Shown here: positions 50,013 through 59,020 of the stretch, piece after piece
Position numbering within the stretch: position 1 is the first letter of the stretch
Layout of the letters: the number at the start of each line of letters is the position of its first letter
NCBI GenBank assembly: GCA_016708265.1
Contig: JADJGA010000003.1
Span: 310,001-374,000, forward strand
Source: Saprospiraceae bacterium
GTDB lineage: Bacteria; Bacteroidota; Bacteroidia; Chitinophagales; Saprospiraceae
Direction: 5' to 3'
DNA: 64,000 nucleotides
Made by a program: the position numbers and the translations under genes
The notes under the pieces: model-generated
Seen by the model: the letters and a program-made list of their open reading frames with translations, nothing else
Told to the model about the DNA's origin: nothing
Database searches by the model: none

Positions 50013-50465
50013 ATGTTGACTATCATTTCATTAATTTTTTTAAGATTTTTAACTTTCAATTGCAGTGATATCAATGATGTGAGAAAAGAATACAATGAGA
50101 TAAATTCAGAAGACCGGCTTGAATCATTCATGAAGAAAATAGAAAATACCAAATGTGCAGACTTCATACCATACAGGGCATCTGCCACCATGATGAGAGC
50201 TCAGTATGCTTTTTCTCCCGTCAGCAAACTGAATCATTTTAAAAAAGGTAAAACAGCACTTGAAGAATACATCAAAAAAAATCCTGCATCTGTTGATGCC
50301 CGTTATGTAAGAATAATGATTCAGGCCACTATTCCAAAATTCCTGAATTATAGTTCAGATATAAAAAATGATATTAATTTTGTAAAGTCAAATATAAACA
50401 AAACCGACATACCAACTGAAATAAAAATTACAATTTTAAAAAATATCAACAATGTAAAAATTTGA
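50013..50465 (+). CDS. Unknown protein within the carotenoid operon
   Basis: 150 residues, starting 1 base after the crtB stop and ending 2 bases before crtZ. A hydrophobic N terminus (MLTIISLIFLRFLTF, then NCS) suggests export or membrane attachment. The remainder is helical, with AALEEYIKKNP-like repeats resembling half TPR motifs (TALEEYIKKNPASVDARYVRIMIQ). I recall similar unnamed proteins beside crtZ in other Bacteroidota. The tight packing suggests a role in carotenoid synthesis, placement or envelope stability, but nothing in the sequence proves it. Confidence 0.75.
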   Translation: MLTIISLIFLRFLTFNCSDINDVRKEYNEINSEDRLESFMKKIENTKCADFIPYRASATMMRAQYAFSPVSKLNHFKKGKTALEEYIKKNPASVDARYVRIMIQATIPKFLNYSSDIKNDINFVKSNINKTDIPTEIKITILKNINNVKI

Positions 50466-50467
50466 AT

Positions 50468-50928
50468 ATGAATACATTAACCTATGCTATCATCACGCTT
50501 GCCACTTTTGTAACTATGGAAATGGTCACATGGCTTACTCATAAATATGTCATGCACGGATTCCTGTGGGTGCTTCATGAAGACCATCATCAGCCCGGAT
50601 ATGAGGGAATATTTGAAAAAATGATCTGTTCTTTATTATTTTTGCCACTCCCAGTATTTTGTTGTTTTATTTCGGAATTAAACCAGAACTTAATTATCTC
50701 TTTTTTATAGGCTTGGGAATATTTCTTTACGGATTTGCATATTTTCTTGTTCACGATGTGCTTATACATCAAAGGCTTAAATGGTTGAGAAGGTTCAGCA
50801 ATCCATATTTTTCAGCCCTGAGGAAGGGTCATAAAGTCCACCACAAGCATCTGGGAAAAGAAGAAGGTGAAGTGTTTGGCATGTTGTTCGTACCCTTGAA
50901 ATACTTCAAAGAACATAAGCAGTCATGA
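50468..50928 (+). CDS. crtZ: Beta-carotene hydroxylase CrtZ, frameshifted
   Basis: A membrane di-iron hydroxylase of the fatty-acid-hydroxylase superfamily. The histidine boxes are HKYVMHG, HEDHH, HDVLIHQR and HKVHHKH, all present across two frames. The break is at the A6 run 50616-50621. One more A gives FEKNDLFFIIFATPSILLFYFGIK and 153 residues, the normal length. ATG 50468 is preferred over TTG 50462. It adds 3-hydroxyl groups to beta-carotene rings, making zeaxanthin. Its stop overlaps the start of the cyclase (ATGA). Confidence 0.92.
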
Positions 50929-51641
50929 ACCAGCATTATCTCTACCTGCTGATCAATATCGGGTGTATAATTGTTCCGTTCATTGCCAGTTTTTACCCGA
51001 AACACCCTTTTTATAAGGAGTGGAAGTATTATATTCCTGCAAATTTAATAATTGCTGTTCTCTTCCTTGTCTGGGATCATTTCTTTACAAAAATGGGAGT
51101 CTGGGGATTTAATCCCGATTACCTGACTGGAATTTACATTTCAAATCTGCCACTGGAAGAAGTGCTATTTTTCATAGCTATACCCTATGCATCTGTTTTT
51201 ACTTATTTTGCAGTGAAATATCTCATCAAAAAAAATCCACTGGAGCAATATCAAAAGATCATTTCATTTCTGCTGGCAGTCATACTTATAGTAATTGCAA
51301 GCATGAATCTTGACAAATGGTATACTTTTACAAATCTGCTTTTGACTGGCTTAATATTGATATTTGCGATGATAAAGAAAATAAACTTATCCTATATATT
51401 CCTCGGATATATTTTTATTTTCCCGTTTTTCATCGCGAGTAACGGCATTCTCACAGGCACTTTTCTGGAATCGCCTATAGTTTGGTATGACAATAATGAA
51501 AACCTTGGATACCGGATCCTTACAATCCCAGCAGAGGACACTTTTTATGGATTTTCACTCATTTCTCTCAATATCTTGCTTTATGAGTATCTGAAAAGAA
51601 GATTTGCAGCAAGAGTAAATCCAAAATATTTTAGTGAATAA
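50925..51641 (+). CDS. crtYcd: Lycopene cyclase, fused CrtYc-CrtYd type
   Basis: 238 residues with about seven membrane helices. It contains two related halves of the small lycopene-cyclase domain, with acidic motifs LPLEEVLFF and IPAEDTFYG. In actinobacteria these are separate CrtYc and CrtYd peptides; in Bacteroidota they are commonly fused. It cyclises lycopene ends to beta-ionone rings, supplying the substrate of CrtZ. It is the last gene of the operon, followed by a terminator. Confidence 0.88.
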   Translation: MNQHYLYLLINIGCIIVPFIASFYPKHPFYKEWKYYIPANLIIAVLFLVWDHFFTKMGVWGFNPDYLTGIYISNLPLEEVLFFIAIPYASVFTYFAVKYLIKKNPLEQYQKIISFLLAVILIVIASMNLDKWYTFTNLLLTGLILIFAMIKKINLSYIFLGYIFIFPFFIASNGILTGTFLESPIVWYDNNENLGYRILTIPAEDTFYGFSLISLNILLYEYLKRRFAARVNPKYFSE

Positions 51642-51643
51642 AA

Positions 51644-51675
51644 ATAAAGCAGGGAGAGCATCTTCCTGCTTTATT
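51644..51675 (+). terminator. Terminator of the carotenoid operon
   Basis: Stem AATAAAGCAGG (from 51643) with CCTGCTTTATT (51665-51675) and a loop of about 11 bases, starting directly at the crtYcd stop. It is A/T-flanked on both sides, so it may act in both directions. Confidence 0.75.
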
Positions 51676-51713
51676 TATATAAAATCTTTTTTTTATGCTT
51701 TAATCACAGCTTC

Positions 51714-51961
51714 TTTGCCTTCTCTTCCAGTTTCCTGCTATTTGAAAAATTAAAGGAGAATTCATCTCAAAGCTCAACACCAGTATTGTCCTCAATTATT
51801 CTTTTGTATTTTTCGAAAACCGCATGATCCTGCTTTTTCCCGTTAATCTTAAGTCCTTTTTCACTGATCTCAAATTTGTATTTCTGTTCTTCGTCGCTGA
51901 TGAATCCATCGTTGAGCAGGCTTGACCTGATGATCTCACTCAAAGTCTTTGGTGTTTTTAG
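51714..51961 (-). pseudogene. Truncated copy of the 3' end of the 53879-54769 gene
   Basis: About 248 bases closely match 53879-54127. Translated, it gives KTPKTLSEIIRSSLL, KYKFEISEKGLKINGKK and DEFSFNFSNSRKLEEKAKKL, with one internal TGA where the intact gene has GGA (GVEL-stop-DEF). There is no start or N-terminal half. It lies downstream of the polytopic membrane protein gene, so the two copies flank that gene as direct repeats. Confidence 0.85.
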
Positions 51962-52015
51962 ATGTATCGTCGATTTTGTAAGGGAGAATTAAGAGAAAGT
52001 ATTTTTAAATCATTT

Positions 52016-53662
52016 TTACGTTTTTAAATTAATCTTATATAACAAGCACAGATCATTTTTAAATATTAGTTTATAACTGCTATCTAGAATCGATTTTATT
52101 TTTTGAAAATCAGGATCACTTTCGATTTGCATTTTACCGATAATGACAATATATGGAATTATCTTTATTTTACCATCTTTTTGAGGTAACGAAAATACTT
52201 CTTGTTTCAAAGGGTTAGAATAATAATGGCCAATCATTTTCTTATTATCAGCAGCCCAGACATTTAAAGGGGATAGATTGTACTTGCTTTCGAGGTTCCA
52301 ACTTACAGGAAACCATTTTAATTGTCCTTCATAATTTTCAATCACTGCAACAGGTTTATCACTACCTAAATAGCCAGGACTGTGCATATGCAACCAATTA
52401 AAATCAGTTGCGAAATTGAATGGCAGTACAAGACTGCCTTTTTCAATAAATGGCACAACTTCTTTTATTAGTTTGACCTGTTTTGAAGTATCCTTCATGG
52501 CATCAATGTACCAAAATGAAAAAGTGCAATGTATTAATACAATCACCAGAAAAGCAATTTTATGAAGCCATTTCGGATATGCCAGGCATGATAACCAAAA
52601 GGCTAAAAATATAAAAACCAAAATGATAAGACGGTCTGGCAATACATTTGCATTGGGTACAATTAAAAAAAGAATTGTAAATATAAAAAAGAATAAAAAC
52701 CATATTAGGCTGAATCCTGGTACAGGAATATTGATTTTCAGGTTTTTATCATTAAATGAAAGATTATTTTTAATACTGACAAGAATGTAGGTACCAAGCA
52801 TCAGGATGAATAATGCCGAAAGTAAATGTGTTAAATGTATCCAACCCGCACAATAACAAAGTGTCAACATAGGACGAACATCAATAATCCAGTTAAGCAA
52901 AATTCTAAGATCTAATCGACCAGCTTCTTCAAGTGAATCAACATTAATGATATAATTCACTGAAAGCAAAAAAACAGGAATAATGGCAATTAAAATAAAC
53001 TTTAATTTGGAAAAATACTCTTTCCAATTGGTAATCAAAACTCCATTTTCCGTTTTCTCAACTTTCAATAAAGTTAAAGGTAAAAAAATTGCAACAGCAA
53101 TATTTACTAGTAAGATCAACATATGCGAGAAATAAACAAGCAGGAATAATAATGATAATATCACTGTTTGTCTCAAATTTGATTTTGCATTCCACCTTAG
53201 AATAAAATAGATCACTATAAAAAATGACATCAATGCAAAAACTAAGTTATATGATCCCAGATACAATAAATGATTATGGGCAAATAGTAAACCAAGACAT
53301 GAAAATGCTTTGTTTTGCGGAGCAAACCATAGCACTATTTTCCTGAAAAAGAGCGGGAATAGCACTAAATAAGTACCTATGAAAATCTTTTCTGAAATAT
53401 AATCCGGAAAAACCATATTTAAAATGGCAAAGAGAAAATGCGATATCCAGTTGGGGACAGGTAGCAAGTTGAACTTGAATAAATTTGAAAATTCCTGATT
53501 ATTTCCAACAATTAGTTCTTTGATTATATTACCATTATAAATATGTCCCGGACCATCAAGTGTCAGATAATATTTGTTAAATATCAAAGGAGCTAATCCA
53601 ATTAAAATCAACAAATAAAAAAAAACTTTTTCATTAAGTATCTTATCCTTTAATCTTTTCAA
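52016..53662 (-). CDS. Polytopic membrane protein, possibly a GT-C-type glycosyltransferase
   Basis: 548 residues with about ten or eleven hydrophobic helices up to residue 390, then a soluble C-terminal domain of about 150 residues. An early loop carries NKYYLTLDGPGHIYNGNII, with an acidic residue in the position where GT-C glycosyltransferases have their catalytic Asp after the first helix. That similarity and the layout are the only grounds for the suggestion. No sugar-related gene is adjacent. The gene is placed between the two copies of the neighbouring gene's 3' end, which suggests it arrived or was moved by recombination. Confidence 0.7.
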   Translation of the reverse strand: MKRLKDKILNEKVFFYLLILIGLAPLIFNKYYLTLDGPGHIYNGNIIKELIVGNNQEFSNLFKFNLLPVPNWISHFLFAILNMVFPDYISEKIFIGTYLVLFPLFFRKIVLWFAPQNKAFSCLGLLFAHNHLLYLGSYNLVFALMSFFIVIYFILRWNAKSNLRQTVILSLLFLLVYFSHMLILLVNIAVAIFLPLTLLKVEKTENGVLITNWKEYFSKLKFILIAIIPVFLLSVNYIINVDSLEEAGRLDLRILLNWIIDVRPMLTLCYCAGWIHLTHLLSALFILMLGTYILVSIKNNLSFNDKNLKINIPVPGFSLIWFLFFFIFTILFLIVPNANVLPDRLIILVFIFLAFWLSCLAYPKWLHKIAFLVIVLIHCTFSFWYIDAMKDTSKQVKLIKEVVPFIEKGSLVLPFNFATDFNWLHMHSPGYLGSDKPVAVIENYEGQLKWFPVSWNLESKYNLSPLNVWAADNKKMIGHYYSNPLKQEVFSLPQKDGKIKIIPYIVIIGKMQIESDPDFQKIKSILDSSYKLIFKNDLCLLYKINLKT

Positions 53663-53878
53663 TGATAAAAGTAATTAAGTAAAACTTTCTAAAATCTTAA
53701 GAATCAATGACTAAAAAAACTATTTTATAAATAAAAGTCCAATAAATCCAATAGACTTACAAAAATATACTTTTTAAGCATTTTAAATAGCTTATTTAGA
53801 AATAAACAATTATATTGCTTCTCAAACTCTTATACTCCACCAAATTTATTTATTGAATTAATATGAAAAAATTATCGA

Positions 53879-54769
53879 TTACAGCTTCTTAGCCTTACTC
53901 TCCAGCTTCTTATTATTCGAAAAGTTGAATGAGAATTCGTCTCCAAGCTCAACACCAGTATTGTCCTCAATTATTCTTTTGTATTTTTCGAAAACCGCAT
54001 GATCCTGCTTTTTCCCGTCAATCTTAAGTCCTTTTTCACTGATCTCAAATTTGTATTTCTGTTCTTCGTCGGTGATGAATCCATCGTTGAGCAGGCTTGA
54101 CCTGATGATCTCACTCAAAGACTTCGGTGCCTTTTTGTTCATAGGGCTTTTTTGACCTTCCCATCCCGGAATTTCGTTGAAATCAAAATTATATCTTTTA
54201 AACATATCCTCCATCATCTTATCAATATCATTTCCAAAGGGCATCATTTCATTTCTGTGTTTTTCGAAATCAAAAGGTTCACCAAATCCTTTTGGCCATG
54301 AATCAAAATTATCATCGAAATTAAAATCAAATGTAGGACTGTCAAAATTGAATCTGAATGATTTCATGATTGAATCTACAGGAAAGAAACCAAAATTGAA
54401 ATTGTCTCTGGATTTACTAAACATACTGTCACTTTCAAATCCATCTCCAAATTTGTATTCAAATTTAAATGGTGAATCACCTAAGTCTTCACCTTCTTTC
54501 TCGATAACTTTTTTCTCGATAATGCTGTCTCCTCTCATTTTAATTATAGTCTCCAGGATTTTCTTCTTTCCGTTGACAATTGTGATCTGTGTAATTCTTT
54601 GTTCTGATATAGCCTCTGGATTTTTTATTGAATCAGTATCTATCAACTGCATCAGTTGCTGATCTGGATTTTTCTTAAAAACATCAGTCGCTCTAAGTGT
54701 AAAAAACAAAACTAAAATAAGTAAACCTACAATACCAATGATTTTCAATAAATTAAATTTCGTTTTCAT
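53879..54769 (-). CDS. Membrane-anchored protein of unknown function
   Basis: 296 residues. A single N-terminal helix (about 7-25, LLKIIGIVGLLILVLFFTL) would anchor a periplasmic part. The middle (about 90-190) is rich in Phe, Asp and Asn (FNFGFFPVDSIMKSFRFNFDSPTFDFNF) and looks poorly ordered. The last 90 residues form a compact, better conserved domain (KYKFEISEKGLKIDGKKQDHAVFEKYKRII). No family was recognised. Only that C-terminal part is duplicated at 51714-51961. The start codon is 214 bases from the divergent electron-transfer operon. Confidence 0.75.
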   Translation of the reverse strand: MKTKFNLLKIIGIVGLLILVLFFTLRATDVFKKNPDQQLMQLIDTDSIKNPEAISEQRITQITIVNGKKKILETIIKMRGDSIIEKKVIEKEGEDLGDSPFKFEYKFGDGFESDSMFSKSRDNFNFGFFPVDSIMKSFRFNFDSPTFDFNFDDNFDSWPKGFGEPFDFEKHRNEMMPFGNDIDKMMEDMFKRYNFDFNEIPGWEGQKSPMNKKAPKSLSEIIRSSLLNDGFITDEEQKYKFEISEKGLKIDGKKQDHAVFEKYKRIIEDNTGVELGDEFSFNFSNNKKLESKAKKL

Positions 54770-55000
54770 ATTACAAAATTTTAATTACACAATATTTTTA
54801 TTATACGTTTAAGATAGAATTTTTACTACTGGCAAACGATATATTATTAAAAAAATTACACAATTTATCACAAAAATTTACTTTCTTTCATCGAAAAAAT
54901 GATTTTAAATGCCAATTAAATCTGATTATGGCCGTTATTTAAGAGTAATAAAAATTTTATTTTTGATTTTTTTCTTTATATCTTGCACCAAATTTTTTCT

Positions 55001-55849
55001 ATGACAAAACGAGTTCACGATATATATATATTTCTCCTTATTGCAATTTCAGTTGCGGTCACTGTCTATATTATTTACATAGGCTCATCCTATTACAGCA
55101 CTTCCCTTGAAGAAAGATTTTACCATCATGATCACAAAATACTGAAGCCTAACGGATTGTATGGTCATGGTATGGGAATTATCGGCACCCTGATGATCCT
55201 CATAGGGGTTTTTGGATATATGGCACGCAAAAGAATGAAATCCCTGTCCAGGATCTGGATTTTAAAGCACTGGCTGGAACTTCACATTTTCCTTTGTACT
55301 CTCGGATCTATCATTATTTTATTCCATACTGCATTCAAATTGGGGGGAATTGTATCAGTAAGCTTCTGGAGCATGGTCGCTGTTGTATTAAGTGGTGTGA
55401 TAGGAAGATTCATCTATCTGCAGATACCCAGAACTATCCAGGGAAGGGAACTGAGCCTGTCAGAGATCAGGGAAATGAAGAGCAGTATTACTTCAAATAT
55501 GAGAAATATTGCTTCCGAAGGCAGCGAATCTGATTTTATTTCATCTATTAGTTTACAGCCCGATGGGTCACAAGGCTTGATAAGCCAATATTTGAGTGAT
55601 CGCAGGCAATTGGGCCAAATTAAAAATAAACTTAAAGAATTAAATATGTCAGGTTCTGAAAAGAAAAATATAATAAAAAATATATCAAGGGAAATATCAC
55701 TGAACAGGAAAATACAGAGGTTGGCTCTTATGCAGCGTCTATTCCGGTATTGGCATATTGCCCACCTTCCTTTTGCTCTTATCATGCTGATCATTATGAT
55801 CATTCATGTTGCAGTAGCACTTACTTTGGGTTATAACTGGATTTTCTGA
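55001..55849 (+). CDS. b-type cytochrome-like membrane protein of the electron-transfer operon
   Basis: 282 residues from ATG 55001; the longer TTG start at 54983 is less likely. There are about five membrane helices: one N-terminal, then LYGHGMGIIGTLMILIGV, LKHWLELHIFLCTLGSIIILFHTAF, a fourth (FWSMVAVVLSGVIG) and a last one (YWHIAHLPFALIMLIIMIIHVAVAL). Histidines spaced within helices 2, 3 and 5 could ligate two b hemes. A helical cytoplasmic loop of about 100 residues lies between helices 4 and 5. The next gene starts at its last base. I infer that it passes electrons through the inner membrane between the Fe-S/flavin protein and the multiheme cytochromes. Confidence 0.75.
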   Translation: MTKRVHDIYIFLLIAISVAVTVYIIYIGSSYYSTSLEERFYHHDHKILKPNGLYGHGMGIIGTLMILIGVFGYMARKRMKSLSRIWILKHWLELHIFLCTLGSIIILFHTAFKLGGIVSVSFWSMVAVVLSGVIGRFIYLQIPRTIQGRELSLSEIREMKSSITSNMRNIASEGSESDFISSISLQPDGSQGLISQYLSDRRQLGQIKNKLKELNMSGSEKKNIIKNISREISLNRKIQRLALMQRLFRYWHIAHLPFALIMLIIMIIHVAVALTLGYNWIF

Positions 55850-57171
55850 TGGAAGAAATGATCATTTATGGAAGTGTCGGACTATTGTGTTTTGCAATAA
55901 TCTTATTTTACCTGCGAAAACTTAAAAAGGAATCGCTGGATTCGGAACACAAAATTGAAAGGGCTATAGAAGATGGTATCCATGAACCTGTATCACTTTA
56001 TCCGTATATTGATCCAAACTCCTGCATCAGAAGTGGTGCATGCGTAATGGCATGCCCTGAAGAGGAGATCATTGGCATCAGGAATGGCAGAGCTACTCTG
56101 ATCAACGCTTCGAGGTGCATAGGGCACGGGGCCTGTTTCCATGCCTGTCCCGTAGAAGCTATATCACTGAGAATAGGCACTGAAAAACGTGGAGTTGATC
56201 TTCCACATGTAAATCAGAATTTTGAAACCAATATACATGGAATTTTCATTGCAGGTGAATTGGGCGGAATGGGACTTATAAAAAACAGTGTGGAACAAGG
56301 AAGGCTTGCTGCTGACAACATATTGAAAACCATCGAAAAAAATCATAAAGCAGACTATGATCTGTTGATTGTTGGTGCAGGCCCGGCAGGTATCGCAGCT
56401 GCACTTCAGGCAACAAAGCTAGGCATGAAAGTGATAGTTCTTGAACAGGACTCGCTTGGTGGCACTGTTTCAAATTTTCCAAGGGCAAAAATTGTTATGA
56501 CTTCTCCAATGGAATTGCCTGGCTATGGAAAATTAAGACTATTTAATACAAGTAAATCCGAATTGCTTACACTCTGGAATGAAGTAATATCAAAAAACAA
56601 TATTAAAATTCTTGAACATAATAAAGTTGAGCAGATCAGCAAGGAAAATAATAATTTCAGGATAACTGCTTCAACAGGTGAAAGTTATTCAGCTCACAGA
56701 GTTTTACTTGCAATAGGCAGGAGAGGTACTCCAAGAAAGCTGAATGTTGAAGGAGAATTGCTTGAAAAAGTAGCATACAAATTGCTGGAACCTGAGTTGA
56801 TCATGAATAAAAAAGTTCTGGTAGTGGGAGGAGGTGATTCTGCTATTGAGAATGCTTTATTACTGGCTGATAATAATGAAGTTACTCTCTCTTACAGAAG
56901 TGATAAATTCAACAGACTAAAACCAAAAAATTCAGAAAATATTGAAATTGCAGCAAAAAATAATAAAATAAAACTGATTTTTGAATCAAACGTAAAATTA
57001 ATTACAGGAAATGACGTTTTACTACAATTAAAATCCGGTGATGAATTGAAATTAAAGAATGACCTCATTTATATATTTGCCGGAGGAGAATTGCCTACAC
57101 AGTTTCTTGAAAAAACCGGTATTCAGATTTCAAAAAGATTTAATTATACAATTTTATCGCATAAGAAATAA
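55849..57171 (+). CDS. Membrane-anchored ferredoxin / NAD(P)-FAD oxidoreductase fusion
   Basis: 440 residues. An N-terminal membrane helix (about 4-21) is followed by a two-cluster ferredoxin domain (about 50-105), with CIRSGACVMACP and CIGHGACFHACP. Both lack the second Cys of the usual CxxCxxCxxxCP (Ser and His instead). Next comes GVDLPHVNQNFETNIHGIFIAGELGGMGLI, then a thioredoxin-reductase-like flavoprotein with FAD motif IVGAGPAGIAAAL (about 172-184) and NAD(P) motif VVGGGDSAIENA (about 325-336). No redox-active CxxC of a true thioredoxin reductase is seen. It probably transfers electrons between a nicotinamide and the adjacent b cytochrome at the inner membrane. Confidence 0.85.
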   Translation: MEEMIIYGSVGLLCFAIILFYLRKLKKESLDSEHKIERAIEDGIHEPVSLYPYIDPNSCIRSGACVMACPEEEIIGIRNGRATLINASRCIGHGACFHACPVEAISLRIGTEKRGVDLPHVNQNFETNIHGIFIAGELGGMGLIKNSVEQGRLAADNILKTIEKNHKADYDLLIVGAGPAGIAAALQATKLGMKVIVLEQDSLGGTVSNFPRAKIVMTSPMELPGYGKLRLFNTSKSELLTLWNEVISKNNIKILEHNKVEQISKENNNFRITASTGESYSAHRVLLAIGRRGTPRKLNVEGELLEKVAYKLLEPELIMNKKVLVVGGGDSAIENALLLADNNEVTLSYRSDKFNRLKPKNSENIEIAAKNNKIKLIFESNVKLITGNDVLLQLKSGDELKLKNDLIYIFAGGELPTQFLEKTGIQISKRFNYTILSHKK

Positions 57172-57172
57172 A

Positions 57173-59020
57173 TTGATTTTAAGGAGAAAACATATTAAAT
57201 ATATTTATAAATTATTGCTGATCCCTGCAATACTGATCATCTTTGCTCTGCCTTTGCACTGCCAGTTGTCACCGGGAAAACTCGCAAAAGCTCATTCCCA
57301 CCTTGAAGGACTGAATAATTGCACCAAATGCCATGAACTGGGAGAAAAAATATCAGAAAAAAAATGTCTTGCGTGTCATAAAGAACTCAATACCAGGATT
57401 TCACAGGATAAAGGTTATCACAAGTCAAAAAACATAAAAGGAAGAACTTGCATCAGTTGCCACAGTGACCATCATGGACTGAATTTCGAGATGATACGTT
57501 TTGATAAAAAGAACTTCAATCATAATCTTACCGGATATGAACTAAAGGACAAACACAGGATTGAAGATTGTGCCAAATGCCATAAGGACGCTTATATATC
57601 TGATCCGGACATCAAAAAACTAAATAAAACATATCTTGGACTTGATACTAAATGCTTGTCATGTCACCAAGATTATCATCAGAAAACCCTTTCAAATGAT
57701 TGTGCAAAATGCCATGATTATAAGGGATTCAAACCCGCTCCACTTTTTAATCATGATAAATCAGATTTCCCGTTAAATGGAGCTCATGAAAAAGTGAAAT
57801 GCGAATCATGTCATAAAAAAGAGGTAAGAGCAGGCAAAGAATTTCAGGTTTTTTCAGGGATTCCATTTAAGTCTTGTTCTGCCTGCCACGAGGACCCTCA
57901 TCATGGTGAATTTGGAACAAACTGTGCATCCTGCCACAATGAGGTGTCATTTCATCAAATAAAAGCTAACTCAAATTTTAACCATAACCTGACAGGCTTC
58001 GAACTTGAAGGCAAACACAAGATAATCGACTGCAAAAAGTGCCACGATAACAGACCTGGAACCAAAGGCAATTATAAGGAATTTGAAGCCACTCCCTCAA
58101 TAAACTGCCTCACGTGTCACATAGATGAACATGAAAAAAAATTCAGCTCAAAATGTGAAGATTGTCATAATCAGCAAACCTTCAAAATCAATTCAAAACT
58201 AAAAGATTTCAATCACATTCTGACCGGATACTCTCTGGAAGGGAAACACAACAGTGTTGATTGCAAAAAATGCCATACAGGAACGAAAATGACAAATCCC
58301 CTGCCCCATGACAAATGTGCTGTTTGTCATACAGATTATCATAAGGGAGAATTTGCAAATACGAAATACAATGATTGCAATGCTTGTCATAGTACTGCCG
58401 GATTTAATGAAAGCAGTTTTGATTTTGATAAGCACGAAAAATCAGCATTCCCGTTATCGGGGGCTCACATTGCAACGCCATGTATCTCATGTCATAAAAA
58501 ATCGGCAGAATGGAAATTCAGGGATATAGGAATCAAATGTGTTGACTGCCATGACAATATTCATTCTGGTTTCATCAGCAATGAATTCATGCCCGCCAAT
58601 GACTGCAAAAAATGCCACAGTGATGAATCCTGGAATAATATCTCTTTTGATCATAATAAGACTAAATTTAAACTTGAAGGAAAACATAACAGGACAGAGT
58701 GCAGGAAATGTCATTTTAGTTATGAAAACAATAAAATAAAAAGTCAAAAATTCTTAGGACTAGAAAATAAATGCATATCTTGCCATGAAAATAAGCACGA
58801 AGATCAGTTTACGGTGAATGGTGAGACGGATTGTAAGCGCTGCCATGGATTTGAAAACTGGGATCGCAGCAATTTCAATCACGATAATGCTGCCTTCAAA
58901 CTGGATGGGGCTCATAATAAGGTGTCATGTGAAAAATGTCATTTCAGAGAACAGAGAAAAGGTAAAGAGATAGTAATTTATAAAAACGAAAAGTTGTTAT
59001 GCTCAGATTGTCACAAATAG
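57173..59020 (+). CDS. Multiheme c-type cytochrome with 23 CxxCH motifs
   Basis: About 615 residues. The start is uncertain: TTG 57173, two bases after the previous stop, gives a signal peptide (YKLLLIPAILIIFALPLHCQ), whereas the longer frame from 57059 would overlap the previous gene. I count 23 CxxCH heme-binding motifs, about one per 27 residues, with many additional His in contexts such as FNHNLTGYELKDKH that could provide distal ligands. The repeated unit is FxH...F.L.G.H....C.KCH, as in cytochrome c3/DmsE-like families. It is exported by Sec and matured in the periplasm. It overlaps the next cytochrome gene by 22 bases, so it is translationally coupled and likely a partner. Confidence 0.9.
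   Translation: MILRRKHIKYIYKLLLIPAILIIFALPLHCQLSPGKLAKAHSHLEGLNNCTKCHELGEKISEKKCLACHKELNTRISQDKGYHKSKNIKGRTCISCHSDHHGLNFEMIRFDKKNFNHNLTGYELKDKHRIEDCAKCHKDAYISDPDIKKLNKTYLGLDTKCLSCHQDYHQKTLSNDCAKCHDYKGFKPAPLFNHDKSDFPLNGAHEKVKCESCHKKEVRAGKEFQVFSGIPFKSCSACHEDPHHGEFGTNCASCHNEVSFHQIKANSNFNHNLTGFELEGKHKIIDCKKCHDNRPGTKGNYKEFEATPSINCLTCHIDEHEKKFSSKCEDCHNQQTFKINSKLKDFNHILTGYSLEGKHNSVDCKKCHTGTKMTNPLPHDKCAVCHTDYHKGEFANTKYNDCNACHSTAGFNESSFDFDKHEKSAFPLSGAHIATPCISCHKKSAEWKFRDIGIKCVDCHDNIHSGFISNEFMPANDCKKCHSDESWNNISFDHNKTKFKLEGKHNRTECRKCHFSYENNKIKSQKFLGLENKCISCHENKHEDQFTVNGETDCKRCHGFENWDRSNFNHDNAAFKLDGAHNKVSCEKCHFREQRKGKEIVIYKNEKLLCSDCHK

Noticed and set aside
54983..55000. Six-residue N-terminal extension of the b cytochrome from TTG
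   Set aside because: ATG 55001 gives a better membrane-protein start (MTKRVHD before the first helix).
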